NCBI GenBank assembly: GCA_027077805.1
Contig: JALWTS010000035.1
Location: 103,187-167,186, forward strand
Direction: 5' to 3'
Origin: Gammaproteobacteria bacterium
GTDB lineage: Bacteria > Pseudomonadota > Gammaproteobacteria > JABHGC01
Length of the DNA stretch: 64,000 bases
Made by a program: the position numbers and the translations under genes. Under the pieces are notes generated by a model. It had not been told where the DNA came from and searched no databases. It worked only from the letters and a program-made list of their open reading frames with translations. This document shows, piece by piece, positions 28,586 to 38,253 of this stretch (position 1 is its first letter; every line of letters begins with the position of its first letter).

Positions 28586-30382
28586 ATGTTACAAAAAATT
28601 GTTTTGCCAGTTATTCTTATTGTGCTCACTTATGGTTTTTGGGTCAGTCCAGACTTTAAAGAAATATCTGCGGGTGTGGCTATTTTTTTATTTGGCATGT
28701 TATCTTTAGAGGATGGTTTTAGAACATTTACGGGTGGAATATTAGAAAAGCTATTGCACAAAACCACTAACAAACTTTGGAAAAGTGTCATGTTTGGTAT
28801 TGTTTCAACCACACTAATGCAATCAAGTTCCTTAGTTTCTGTTATCACCATATCGTTTCTCAGTGCAGGGCTAATTAGTTTAGCGGCAGGGATAGGAATT
28901 ATCTTTGGTGCGAATTTAGGTACGACAACAGGTGCTTGGTTAATTGCTGGCTTTGGTTTAAAAGTTAAAATCTCAGCCTATGCAATGCCCATGCTGGTAT
29001 TTGGCATTATTCTGACATTTCAATCCTCCAAAAATTTAAAAGGCATTGGTTATATTCTTGCTGGATTAGGTTTTTTGTTTCTTGGGATTCACTATATGAA
29101 AGAAGGTTTTGAATCTTTTAAAACAACCATTGATCTGGCAGAGTTTGCAGTCAGTGGTTATTTGGGATTATTTTTATTTTGTGGTATTGGTGTATTTGCA
29201 ACGGTAGTCATGCAATCAAGCCATGCCACCTTAGTACTCATTATTACCGCACTAGCGGCAAATCAAATCACTTATGAAAATGCCTTAGCATTAGCAATCG
29301 GAGCGAATATTGGAACAACGATTACCGCTATTCTTGGTTCCGTCAGTGCTAACATACAAGGGAAACGATTAGCAGGTGCACATCTGATATTTAATATGGT
29401 TACAGCGATTGTGGCAATATTATTTATTTATCAAATTCAAGCCTTAGTCGATTACTTAAGTGATAACTTAGGCATAGCAACGGATGACTATGCCTTGAGA
29501 TTAGCGGTATTCCATACGATTTTTAATCTGTTGGGAATTATATTAATGCTTCCTTGGGTTAATCGATTAGTAACCTTTCTCAATCATATACTTTCCGATC
29601 CCGAAGTTAAGGTAATTGCACCACGTTATTTAAATGATGCTAGCCTAGAATTTCCTGATACCGCCATTAAAACTTTGCATAAAGAAGTCTTACACCTTTA
29701 CGATAATGCCTTTGAAGTATTAGCACATGGATTAAACTTACATCGTCATGAGATTAATTCGGATGTTGATCTTAAGACATTGTGCCATCCCTCCGAAAAG
29801 ATTATTGAGCTAAATATTGATAGTGTATATAACACGAAAGTTAAAGTGCTATACAGTGCGATTATTGAGTTTGTGAGTAAAGCGCAAGGAAAAATGTCAC
29901 CCAAAAATGCTACCCGATTATTTGCCCTGCGTGATGCGACACGTGCGATTGTTGATGCCGTAAAAAACGTAAAACATATGCGTAAAAACCTATTGCAATA
30001 CACGCAATCAGATAACCAAGCGATACGCAATGAATACAATAAGCTACGCATACAGATTGCGGAACTACTGCGAACATTAAATGCCTTAAGAACAGGACAA
30101 GATGTTGATATATTGGAATTGGATCATTCCCGTTTACAAATTGAAGAAAATGATGTTACCAGCAATGGTACCTTAGACAAGTTAATACGCAATCAGCAAA
30201 TTACATCTTACATGGCAACATCATTGATGAACGATAGTGGTTACGCTTATGATGCGAGTATGAACCTTATCCAAGCAGCCACCCATTTATTTGGTACTCA
30301 AAATGAGATAGAACAAGAAATGGAATCCGCATTATTTTTAGATGAACTTGAGATTGAAAATATTGCTGAAAAAACACAGTAA
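28586..30382 (+). CDS. Na+/Pi cotransporter family protein with PhoU-like C-terminal domain
   Basis: I favour the ATG at 28586 (MLQKIVLPVILIVLTYGFWV), the usual family start; an ATG at 28544 would add 14 residues. The product of about 598 residues has two inverted membrane repeats carrying the NptA signatures VSTTLMQSSSLVSVITIS and TVVMQSSHATLVLIITAL, with GANLGTTTGAW and GANIGTTITAI. A cytoplasmic helical PhoU-like region (about 350-590) follows. It should import or export phosphate with sodium. It lies in a phosphate group with the Pit transporter. Confidence 0.92.
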   Translation: MLQKIVLPVILIVLTYGFWVSPDFKEISAGVAIFLFGMLSLEDGFRTFTGGILEKLLHKTTNKLWKSVMFGIVSTTLMQSSSLVSVITISFLSAGLISLAAGIGIIFGANLGTTTGAWLIAGFGLKVKISAYAMPMLVFGIILTFQSSKNLKGIGYILAGLGFLFLGIHYMKEGFESFKTTIDLAEFAVSGYLGLFLFCGIGVFATVVMQSSHATLVLIITALAANQITYENALALAIGANIGTTITAILGSVSANIQGKRLAGAHLIFNMVTAIVAILFIYQIQALVDYLSDNLGIATDDYALRLAVFHTIFNLLGIILMLPWVNRLVTFLNHILSDPEVKVIAPRYLNDASLEFPDTAIKTLHKEVLHLYDNAFEVLAHGLNLHRHEINSDVDLKTLCHPSEKIIELNIDSVYNTKVKVLYSAIIEFVSKAQGKMSPKNATRLFALRDATRAIVDAVKNVKHMRKNLLQYTQSDNQAIRNEYNKLRIQIAELLRTLNALRTGQDVDILELDHSRLQIEENDVTSNGTLDKLIRNQQITSYMATSLMNDSGYAYDASMNLIQAATHLFGTQNEIEQEMESALFLDELEIENIAEKTQ

Positions 30383-30478
30383 ATCATTATCCTTACCTTG
30401 AAATAACTTGATAGAGTAATTCAAATATCTTATAGTGATGGACACCTTGCTATTCTTAAAACAAATGGGTGATATGTA

Positions 30479-30727
30479 ATGACTGTAAAAAAATACCTCA
30501 AACAAATATCCAGATTATTTAATGCAAAACGCATAGAATGTGAAAATAAAAAGCAGTGCATGCAAAAAGTGTTGAAAAAATTACATAAACGCAAACAACT
30601 ATTAAAAAAACAGCTTAAACAAGAAAAATCAGCAAAAGAAATTGCACAATTAAAAAAATCCTTGGTGATTGTTTGCACTCAACAAAAAAAAGGCATTGTA
30701 TTATTGAAAGAATTGCGGAAAAGATAA
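30479..30727 (+). CDS. Small basic coiled-coil hypothetical protein
   Basis: This 82-residue protein is about one third Lys/Arg and predicted helical throughout (MTVKKYLKQISRLFNAKRIE, then KKLHKRKQLLKKQLKQEKSA). It has no signal peptide, membrane segment or zinc motif. It sits about 100 bases after the Na/Pi transporter gene and converges with the Pit gene, in a phosphate-transport setting. Nucleic-acid or polyphosphate binding would fit the charge, but I recognise no family. No strong ribosome site is visible. Confidence 0.5.
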   Translation: MTVKKYLKQISRLFNAKRIECENKKQCMQKVLKKLHKRKQLLKKQLKQEKSAKEIAQLKKSLVIVCTQQKKGIVLLKELRKR

Positions 30728-30786
30728 TGCCACTCGCCATGATCATCCATGCTACTTTTTACAATGCCTAATAAAAACCTATCAAC

Positions 30787-32376
30787 CTATGGCAACATCA
30801 TACCCCTAATCATAAAATAAAGCATAGCGGCCATCAAACCTGATGCAGGCACAGTAATCAGCCATGCCGCAATAATTTTAAATAAATGTGAACGTTTGAC
30901 TAGTTCAGTTTTATGTATCCGCTTTAGCTGTTTACGTTCTTTCTTATTCAACGGCATAGGGGCACTATCTGGATTCTCGGCACTTTGTTGTTTTAAGTCA
31001 GTCAATATTTTACGCTGTTCTTCAATGGAGGCATGTTTAAATTTTGATAATAATGCCTCTACTTCCTCTGGGTTGGTATTCTGATGGTGATGTTTAATAT
31101 CTTCAATCATCCCTCCATAAGAGGTCTTTAAATATTCACGCAGAAACCCTACCCCAAACACACCACCTACCGCAATATGCGTAGAACTAACAGGCAATCC
31201 CAACTGTGATGCAATAATTACCGTAATAGCCGCTGCCATAGCAATACAAAAAGCCCGTACCTGATTTAACTCAGTAATTTCACTGCCCACCGTTTTAATC
31301 AATTTAGGTCCATATAACACAAGTCCTATGGCGATACCAATCGCACCGATAATCATCACCCATAATGGAATAGATGCTTTAGACGCAACCACACCGTGAC
31401 TGATCGCCTCATTAATCGCAGCTAAAGGACCAACCGCATTTGCCACATCATTAGCACCATGAGCAAAACTTAACAATGCGGCGGCAAAAATCAATGGCAC
31501 GGTAAACAATGAATTAACACTTTCTTTATCATTACGTAATTTAGACGCTGCTTTAATGATTAAAGGTTTAATAATAAAATAAATCGCCATAGCCATCATA
31601 AATCCAATACCCACAGCCGATATAAAGTCAACCTTCCAAATTTTTTTCAAACCTTTTAACACCAAATAAGTACTAAAAACCCATGCCATCATTGCAATCA
31701 TAATGGGTACGATTGATTTTGCAGCGACTAACATATCCGATTTATAAGTGACTGAACGTTTAATAATATATAAAAATATTGCGGCAATAACACCGCCCAT
31801 GACAGGCGATATTACCCAACTTGCGGCAATTGCTACCATTTTATCCCAATTCGCAATGGATAAACCACCCGCAGCAATACCTGCCCCCAACACACCACCG
31901 ACAATAGAATGCGTTGTGGAAACAGGCGCACCTAATGCCGTCGCAATATTAAGCCAAATCGCTCCCGCTAAAAGTGCCGCCATCATTAACCAAATAAATA
32001 CATCCGCACTAAAGGTATCACCCGGATTAATAATGCCTTTTTTAATCGTGCTGACAACATCACCACCTGCAATTAATGCCCCAGCCGCTTCAAAAATGGC
32101 CGCAATCACAATAGCACCAACTAAGGTAAGTGCTTTAGAACCAACCGCAGGCCCCACATTATTCGCCACATCATTAGCCCCAATATTCATTGCCATATAA
32201 CCACCAATCATTGCGGCAATAACTAACATAATGCCAGATGTCCCCTCAATCGCATTAATCGACGAAGTATATAGCATTACGGCTATGATAAATAACAAGG
32301 CACTCCCTAAACGAAAAAGTTCTACTCGTGATTTTTTAGTCGCATTTTCAATCGCATTGATGTTTCTAAATTCCAT
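30787..32376 (-). CDS. Inorganic phosphate transporter, Pit family
   Basis: The protein of 529 residues has the two PHO-4 repeats, GGYMAMNIGANDVANNVGPA near 59-78 and FAHGANDVANAVGPLAAI near 312-329, each followed by GAPVSTTHSIVGGVLGAGIA and GLPVSSTHIAVGGVFGVGFL. About eleven membrane segments and a C-terminal hydrophilic loop (about 430-495) are visible. Pit carriers move metal-phosphate with protons, or with sodium in related PiT. It is convergent with the small basic ORF and downstream of an Na/Pi transporter. Confidence 0.95.
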   Translation of the reverse strand: MEFRNINAIENATKKSRVELFRLGSALLFIIAVMLYTSSINAIEGTSGIMLVIAAMIGGYMAMNIGANDVANNVGPAVGSKALTLVGAIVIAAIFEAAGALIAGGDVVSTIKKGIINPGDTFSADVFIWLMMAALLAGAIWLNIATALGAPVSTTHSIVGGVLGAGIAAGGLSIANWDKMVAIAASWVISPVMGGVIAAIFLYIIKRSVTYKSDMLVAAKSIVPIMIAMMAWVFSTYLVLKGLKKIWKVDFISAVGIGFMMAMAIYFIIKPLIIKAASKLRNDKESVNSLFTVPLIFAAALLSFAHGANDVANAVGPLAAINEAISHGVVASKASIPLWVMIIGAIGIAIGLVLYGPKLIKTVGSEITELNQVRAFCIAMAAAITVIIASQLGLPVSSTHIAVGGVFGVGFLREYLKTSYGGMIEDIKHHHQNTNPEEVEALLSKFKHASIEEQRKILTDLKQQSAENPDSAPMPLNKKERKQLKRIHKTELVKRSHLFKIIAAWLITVPASGLMAAMLYFMIRGMMLP

Positions 32377-32587
32377 ATTTCAGCCTCATATTATAATAGA
32401 AAATTATCAGCATGCGCTATCACTATAAGCACTGCCAAATTACCAAGCTATCAATTTTTTTTGTAATTTAACATAGTGTAATAATTTTGACAATGTAATA
32501 TTTCTGTAATATGAATGACACAAATCAAGGAATTAATACTGTTCTTAATGCCATAATCAATTTAACCCGAAATAACAAAGACAAAAC

Positions 32588-32618
32588 AACACTCCCTAAA
32601 ATTGCTTTAGGGAGTGTT
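32588..32618 (-). terminator. Terminator after the porin gene
   Basis: A perfect 13-base inverted repeat (AACACTCCCTAAA / TTTAGGGAGTGTT) with a five-base loop. On the minus strand it is followed by GTTTTGT. It lies 19 bases after the porin stop codon. Confidence 0.8.
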
Positions 32619-32636
32619 ATCAAAAAATACTAAATT

Positions 32637-33869
32637 TTAGTATTTGAATTTAAGATCTAACATCATGCGTTCAAAATCATCATCATCGGCATCAATATTA
32701 TCAAAGTAGCTTACGCTAAAATCCCAATTCTTAGCAATCTTATACCCAAAACCAAATTCATGACCCTGTCCATCCGTCCCCCCTCCGATAAAATCAGAAT
32801 CAGTATAAGCACCAATCACGGCATCTTTTTCAACATCACGATAGCTGTATTTAAATTTCCATTCGCCAGGTTTTTTTGCTTTACCCACTTGGAAACCAAC
32901 TAAATACGCCTCATCTTCGTCCTTACCATTCGGATCTAACTCACCATCATGACCTTTACCATCGACCTCAGTATTGACCACATAATCAGCAAATAATTTC
33001 ATTGGAAGCCCCATGGCTTTAAAACCTATCTCCGTAAATAATTCCACTTCCTCAAAATCATATAAATAAGCACCATTAGTCGCAATAGTATTACCAAAAC
33101 CATCGCTAGAATCAAAAAAGGTTTCTTCATCGGTATTACTAAAATAAAAATAGCCGATACCCGCTTTTAAATAGGTATCTTGGTTCATTGCCATTTTCGC
33201 CCCTAACTGACTACCATAAAGACGAGATTCTGCATCAGAACTACGTTCTTCCACTATGAATGCCCCAACATTAGTAAAAATGACCCCACTATCGTATTTA
33301 ATGGCAATCCCTTCAGGACGTAAATCGCCATCCCATAATAACTCAGTTTTACCCGGTCTGAAAAATGGATTTTTAAACTTACCCCCTAAAACCTTAAATT
33401 TCGTGCCTTCTAAAGGATGCCAATCAAAATAGGCTTGATCTAATTGTATTCCTTTGGTAGAAAAACCATCATCCAAAGTTTGATTAGTAGAAACAGGTTC
33501 ATCTGAACCAGTTACTATCCATAAACCTGTATCAACTGTATCATTGATTTTCGCTAATAAGCCTAAACGGGCACGAATCCGTTGACGATGACGATCATTT
33601 TCATGTTCACGCCAAAAACTTTCATGACGGAAACGAAAATCACCTTTTACCTTAATTTTTTCCGCCCATTTGATTTTATCAGTGGTTTTTTCGATTTTGT
33701 CCATGGCTTGTTCTTGTTTATCTTCTAGTTCCTGAATTCTGTCCATCAACACACGGACTTGTGCTTTTAATTGTTGTATTTCTGCATCACTTGCGGCCAA
33801 AGCAGGCAAAGAAAAAGTTAAACAGCCCGAAGCAACTGCACAAGCGAATGATTTTTTTAATAATTCCAT
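32637..33869 (-). CDS. Putative outer-membrane porin
   Basis: The protein of 410 residues has a signal peptide (ending ALAAS), a short coiled coil (about 27-65, IQQLKAQVRVLMDRIQELED) typical of trimeric porins with a periplasmic stalk, then a beta-barrel region rich in alternating aromatic strands ending in MMLDLKFKY with a C-terminal Tyr. Acidic loops (for example GKGHDGELDPNGKDEDE) suggest cation binding at the mouth. GGGGAG precedes the ATG. Next to two phosphate transporters it might serve phosphate uptake, but the acidic loops argue for caution. Confidence 0.8.
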   Translation of the reverse strand: MELLKKSFACAVASGCLTFSLPALAASDAEIQQLKAQVRVLMDRIQELEDKQEQAMDKIEKTTDKIKWAEKIKVKGDFRFRHESFWREHENDRHRQRIRARLGLLAKINDTVDTGLWIVTGSDEPVSTNQTLDDGFSTKGIQLDQAYFDWHPLEGTKFKVLGGKFKNPFFRPGKTELLWDGDLRPEGIAIKYDSGVIFTNVGAFIVEERSSDAESRLYGSQLGAKMAMNQDTYLKAGIGYFYFSNTDEETFFDSSDGFGNTIATNGAYLYDFEEVELFTEIGFKAMGLPMKLFADYVVNTEVDGKGHDGELDPNGKDEDEAYLVGFQVGKAKKPGEWKFKYSYRDVEKDAVIGAYTDSDFIGGGTDGQGHEFGFGYKIAKNWDFSVSYFDNIDADDDDFERMMLDLKFKY

Positions 33870-34037
33870 ATCAAACTCCCCGTTTCTTTATAATTATCTA
33901 GTTGAATAAAGTGTAAAAAACAACATGACATATTTTTTACTACTTTTAGTTTGTAAACAACAGTATTTTGAGATGCTTACTGCTAAAACCACTCATAAAT
34001 CAGTTGCATCCCCAAATAACAACGAATACTATCACCG

Positions 34038-35024
34038 TTAGGGAGCCAATCTTTGTAATTTATCCATAGTAGCAGAATCAAACTCGCCTGTTACCGCTAA
34101 ACCGTAATCTTGTTGGAACATTGAAATAGCTCGACGAGTATTACGCCCTATCACACCATCAGGTCTGCCGACTGGATACCCTAAATCAGCTAAAATCTGT
34201 TGCCCCACTCGTACATTGGAATTTCTGACATCATATGCGGGTGTATTTGATTGTGAAGAATAACTTGGCGTTGAATTTCTTGGTTTATATTTTCTATCAA
34301 TATCATACACGGCTTCTTGAACTAAACGTTGTACTAAGGTATCCAAACCAACACTTTGCGTACCTGATTGACTTAAGCCCAAGATAGAAACCCCTTGACC
34401 ACCTAATTCCATTTTCTTTTCAAAATAGCCTTGTCCCATTTGCTCAGTGGTTTGCGCATTAATCACTTTATAACGTAAACCAATAATCCAAACTTTAGCA
34501 AATTCATCCGTTTTAATCGAACTCACCACACGGCCAGCATCACCGCCAATAATATTTCCTATCACTCTGGCATCAAAGGCATTTGCCGCAGAAGCGGCAG
34601 GTTCCGCTTTTAATATATCAAAACGCACTATAAAACGAGTGGATTTAAACTTACCTCGTTGTAATAAACGTCTTGCGGTTGACGGATCACCCATTTTATA
34701 AGCAATTTCAAATTCATTTAACAACCCACCTAAATCAGAACGCTCTAATACTCGAAAATTGGCATTGGATAATTCCAATTCACCAAAATCGGCAATATTA
34801 TTAGCAGAAACACGTTGCACAAAAGTGGCATTACTACTTTTGATTTCCCCAGGTAATACCACAACGGCAGGTCCTTGTACATGCGAATTTTGATAACTTT
34901 TCGCTTGATACAAGTTTTGGTTTGCTTGTTGATTTGCCCGAGTACTGGCAGAATTCCCATGAGGTGCACAGCCTGATAGACTTAACATTGCGAATAACAC
35001 CGCTAAATAAAATCCAATCTTCAT
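34038..35024 (-). CDS. CsgG-like outer-membrane lipoprotein with C-terminal peptidoglycan-binding domain
   Basis: The ATG at 35024 follows GGAAG; a start four codons earlier is less supported. The product of about 328 residues has a lipobox LSGC, a CsgG-type core (about 60-225: FRVLERSDLGGLLNE, FAKVWIIGLRYKVI, TTEQMGQGYFEKKMELGG), a linker, and a PG_binding_1 domain (about 270-325, ADLGYPVGRPDGVIGRNTRR). CsgG-family lipoproteins can form outer-membrane secretion pores; the wall-binding tail is an addition to that fold. It is the last gene of six exported-protein genes on this strand, after its own promoter region. Confidence 0.82.
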   Translation of the reverse strand: MKIGFYLAVLFAMLSLSGCAPHGNSASTRANQQANQNLYQAKSYQNSHVQGPAVVVLPGEIKSSNATFVQRVSANNIADFGELELSNANFRVLERSDLGGLLNEFEIAYKMGDPSTARRLLQRGKFKSTRFIVRFDILKAEPAASAANAFDARVIGNIIGGDAGRVVSSIKTDEFAKVWIIGLRYKVINAQTTEQMGQGYFEKKMELGGQGVSILGLSQSGTQSVGLDTLVQRLVQEAVYDIDRKYKPRNSTPSYSSQSNTPAYDVRNSNVRVGQQILADLGYPVGRPDGVIGRNTRRAISMFQQDYGLAVTGEFDSATMDKLQRLAP

Positions 35025-35086
35025 AACATCTTCCATGTAAATAACTACTTTATAATATACTAAAATTCAATAAAAAATCAAGCAAA

Positions 35087-35113
35087 AAAAGCAGAGGTTT
35101 AAACTCTGCTTTT
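35087..35113 (-). terminator. Terminator after the FlgT-like gene
   Basis: The arms AAAAGCAGAG and CTCTGCTTTT flank GTTTAAA. On the minus strand the hairpin is followed by seven T. It separates the 473-residue FlgT-like gene from the CsgG-like lipoprotein gene. Confidence 0.8.
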
Positions 35114-35130
35114 ATAGTGTATGTAAAAAT

Positions 35131-36552
35131 TTAAAAATTACCAATAGTATCGATAGCATCCACCGCATCTTGAGCCATTCTATCCCCCTGATTTGCAAGT
35201 TGTTTTACCGCCTCAGGATTAACTTGCGCCACTTTTTTCATGGTAAGCTCATCTTTGACAATTTCCCGAATCCGTTCAGGCGGAGCGGAAACTAAAGTAG
35301 TTGAAGGGGTTTCATTAAAATTCATATCATTCTCATTGCATACAACATCAATATCAACGGTTTCACCTTCGGCTGCCTGTAATTTAAAACACTTCTGACT
35401 TAAACTAAATTTCCGATTTAATGGACGTAAAACGGCACCATGGACAAAATCGACAAAGGAACCTCGACTACCGGCAAATTCAATTTCAAATAAGCTACCA
35501 GAATTTGCCCGAAATCGACGTAAATCCACATTTAATACCGAACGCAAACCAATAAATTCTTTTTTCATTAATTTAGCGGTGTCCATATCAGGTAAACCAT
35601 ATACATTGACTCGATAAATTTTTGATGGCTGCATTAAATGATCCCGAAAAAAATCTTCTGAAAATTCGCCTGCTACCATATAACCAATATCCATCATAGC
35701 GGCATCTTCACTATCCCAAGCTTTCCCTCTAGGGATACGATTATTGGTTTTAATAATTTCGCCTGTACGATTATTACGGCAACGAACTGAATAAGAGGTC
35801 AAACCATAACGATCAATCGTTAAACCCGAGGCTTTTAGTGTGATTTGACGATGTTTAAATTTTACTTCCCCTATGACTGAAAAATCGGCCTCAGGACTAA
35901 CCGTTAATTGGGTACGTCTGAAATTACCTTCACGCTCATATTCTTGACTTTCACGAATATCACGGGTTAATTCTTCTGACCAAACTCGATAACCAAAATT
36001 TTGCAATTTTTCAATAAATAAATTTTCAGCCACTTGCGAACGTTCCGCATGAATGTTCGCACCACGCTGTGCATCTCTAATATCAATTCTCACTGAAATG
36101 GTTGGGTTGCCATATTCTTTAATCAAATGCAAACGCTCAATTTTTGACATTTTACGTAAGGCATCTTTAACACTAGTGATATAAACTTCCGCTTTAATCA
36201 AAATATGGGCAAAACCATCTTTACTAATCCAATAGGGACTTTCTTTGATCACACTTTTGATAATACCTTGCGATTTGCTTAATACCCGATCATGAATTAA
36301 AGCGTAATTTTCAACCAAAGTAGAACTATCCACAAACACACCCACTGCTTTTTCAATTGCCTGCTTTCTCGCATCTCGTCTTAAATCATCTATCATCAAA
36401 CCTTTATCACGCTTATAGGCATCAGAATTCGGGTCGGCCAAGCCTTCTGCGGTTACAATAAGGGTATCAGCGGCATGCAACTGTAAACCTACCATTAAAA
36501 ATAGGATAGCTAGCCACATTTTCATCAGCTTGATCACATTCATTATTTTCAT
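35131..36552 (-). CDS. Exported FlgT/LPP20-like protein
   Basis: The ATG at 36552 has AAGGA upstream; a longer frame would overlap the previous gene. The product of about 473 residues has a signal peptide (MWLAILFLMVGLQLHAAD). Next comes a module like the N-terminal domain of flagellar assembly protein FlgT and LPP20 proteins (about 35-140: DARKQAIEKAVGVFVDSSTL and VENYALIHDRVLSKSQGIIK), then alpha/beta domains (about 145-380) and a tail. FlgT helps build the outer H/T rings of Vibrio flagella; no flagellar genes are in this window. The role here is probably in the envelope but unassigned. Confidence 0.7.
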   Translation of the reverse strand: MKIMNVIKLMKMWLAILFLMVGLQLHAADTLIVTAEGLADPNSDAYKRDKGLMIDDLRRDARKQAIEKAVGVFVDSSTLVENYALIHDRVLSKSQGIIKSVIKESPYWISKDGFAHILIKAEVYITSVKDALRKMSKIERLHLIKEYGNPTISVRIDIRDAQRGANIHAERSQVAENLFIEKLQNFGYRVWSEELTRDIRESQEYEREGNFRRTQLTVSPEADFSVIGEVKFKHRQITLKASGLTIDRYGLTSYSVRCRNNRTGEIIKTNNRIPRGKAWDSEDAAMMDIGYMVAGEFSEDFFRDHLMQPSKIYRVNVYGLPDMDTAKLMKKEFIGLRSVLNVDLRRFRANSGSLFEIEFAGSRGSFVDFVHGAVLRPLNRKFSLSQKCFKLQAAEGETVDIDVVCNENDMNFNETPSTTLVSAPPERIREIVKDELTMKKVAQVNPEAVKQLANQGDRMAQDAVDAIDTIGNF

Positions 36553-36563
36553 CGATTTTTCCT

Positions 36564-37211
36564 TTATCTTCGGGTATATTGACAATATTGTTGATACAAT
36601 TTGGCTGCAATCATATTTGATTCTTCTCGTACTAAATCTAAAGCAACCGAATAAACATCTGCACCTGAAAATGAATCCCTAGTTGTCGATACATCTGCGA
36701 CAGTACGACCCTGATTATCCGTTAAGCTAAATGACATGGTAACATAAACTTCCGTTAAATTTGCCATATCATTATGATGGGTACGAGTATAAATAATGCC
36801 TTTTAATGAAAGCGGTGCCCCTAAACGTTTCGCTACTAATAAGGCCTCACCATCTCTAAAATTTGCAATGAGTTCTTGTTCTTCTTGGGCAATGGCTTGA
36901 TCAATCTGCTCTTGTCGGTAAGTACGAAAACCTGAACGTCGTAAACTGGCATTCATTACCCGATACATTGAACCATAATTAGGAATCTTACCAATATTAA
37001 AACCATCTGCCACTGACTCCGCAATCACTAATGCCACTTTTTGCCCTTTTAAATGGGGACAAGATACGGATAATAAATCACCGACTTGGCGTTGTTTTTG
37101 ATATTGTTGCTGTCTTGCTTCACAATCCGCATCCCAAAATTGACATTCAGCAAAACTAGTGATATTCCAAACGAGCAACAATAACAGCCCTAATAATTTC
37201 ATTTTTAACAT
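36564..37211 (-). CDS. Exported hypothetical protein, possible CsgG/LpoB-like fold
   Basis: The protein of 215 residues starts at an ATG eight bases after AGGAG. It has a signal peptide (LLGLLLLLVWNITSFAEC) and Cys residues at the mature N-terminus (CQFWDADCEARQ). The core (SCPHLKGQKVALVIAESV; FRTYRQEQIDQAIAQEE; GAPLSLKGIIYTRTH; TEVYVTMSFSLTDNQGRTVA) has the alpha/beta rhythm of CsgG, FlgO and LpoB-type proteins, which is an inference from pattern only. It sits immediately upstream of the FlgT-like gene (11 bases) and is probably co-transcribed with it. Confidence 0.65.
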   Translation of the reverse strand: MLKMKLLGLLLLLVWNITSFAECQFWDADCEARQQQYQKQRQVGDLLSVSCPHLKGQKVALVIAESVADGFNIGKIPNYGSMYRVMNASLRRSGFRTYRQEQIDQAIAQEEQELIANFRDGEALLVAKRLGAPLSLKGIIYTRTHHNDMANLTEVYVTMSFSLTDNQGRTVADVSTTRDSFSGADVYSVALDLVREESNMIAAKLYQQYCQYTRR

Positions 37212-37237
37212 TGCTAAAACTCCTAGAAATTAAAAAC

Positions 37238-37266
37238 CAAAGGATCGACATTACGCCGATCCTTTG
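37238..37266 (-). terminator. Terminator after the LPP20-like duplicated-module gene
   Basis: The arms CAAAGGATCG and CGATCCTTTG enclose a nine-base loop. On the minus strand it is followed by GTTTTTAATTT. It lies 13 bases after the stop of the 296-residue gene. Confidence 0.8.
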
Positions 37267-37279
37267 ACTTTAATCGAAT

Positions 37280-38170
37280 TTATTGTAAATTAACCGCACC
37301 ACCTGCATCAAAAGATTCCCGTTGTTGATATCTATCATCCATGCCTTCACCGACTAAAGGTTGACGATTAGGCACAGGCATTGGAATATTTAAAGACCCT
37401 TCACGAATAGTGCTGGCATCTTGGCGATATTGTGGTTCTTCTTGATATCGTTGTTGTCGTGATTCGCTAAAATCATCATGTTGTGCCCCATTGCCTTCTA
37501 CTTCAACAATACGACGATCATATTGGATTCTTTGACCTAGAACATCTTCAACTTTATCTAATTTTAAGGCTAATTTTACATAAGCATCCCCTTGCTCATC
37601 CCAACGATAGGCGACTAATTCCGCACCATAAATAGCTGCCATCATTTTAGTTTTGATTTCATCAGATTTTAAAATATAGTTTTCGACTAAAGAACCACTT
37701 TTCAATTTAAACCCAACAATTTTTCTGGCTAATTGGGCATAGGCATCTAATTCCGCCGCCCGTAAGGCTTTTAAAGGACCTACCATTCTAGGATCAGAGG
37801 TACCAAAACCAACTCGTTTAATAATTTGATTACCATAATTGATGCGTTTGCCAATAATATTTTCCACTTTACCTACTTGTAATACAGCGGTTACTTTTGC
37901 AATATTACGTTGGGGATCATAAACCGTGTCAATATATTCAATACCACGAATTTTTGCCATGGTTTTGGCTTCAATTCTGTAATCTTGAGCCACCATATCA
38001 ACGACAGATGATGTACTACGAACTTTTAGACCAATCACACTTTCAACAATCGCACGTTCTGCCACCATTTTAGCTGCTTTAATTGACATAAATTTACTAT
38101 TCCCTGCAATTGCTGCTGTATTTGCTAAAACTAGCCATCCAACCATAAAACTTGTTTTTAACATTTTCAT
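37280..38170 (-). CDS. Exported protein with two tandem LPP20/FlgT-like modules
   Basis: The protein of 296 residues has a signal peptide (MVGWLVLANTAAIAG). It contains two copies of an approximately 80-residue module: residues 31-112 (VAERAIVESVIGLKVRSTSS to VENIIGKRINY) and 135-215 (AAELDAYAQLARKIVGFKLK to VEDVLGQRIQY). The same module heads the FlgT-like protein two genes away. The C-terminal 75 residues are low in order, rich in Gln, Arg and Glu. A terminator follows. The family is LPP20-like by pattern; the function is unknown. Confidence 0.7.
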   Translation of the reverse strand: MKMLKTSFMVGWLVLANTAAIAGNSKFMSIKAAKMVAERAIVESVIGLKVRSTSSVVDMVAQDYRIEAKTMAKIRGIEYIDTVYDPQRNIAKVTAVLQVGKVENIIGKRINYGNQIIKRVGFGTSDPRMVGPLKALRAAELDAYAQLARKIVGFKLKSGSLVENYILKSDEIKTKMMAAIYGAELVAYRWDEQGDAYVKLALKLDKVEDVLGQRIQYDRRIVEVEGNGAQHDDFSESRQQRYQEEPQYRQDASTIREGSLNIPMPVPNRQPLVGEGMDDRYQQRESFDAGGAVNLQ

Positions 38171-38253
38171 TTTACTTACCTCAATATTACTAATAAAAAA
38201 ACTATAAAAAAATTATACTGATATAACATTAAACAACTAGAAACTTGATCACA

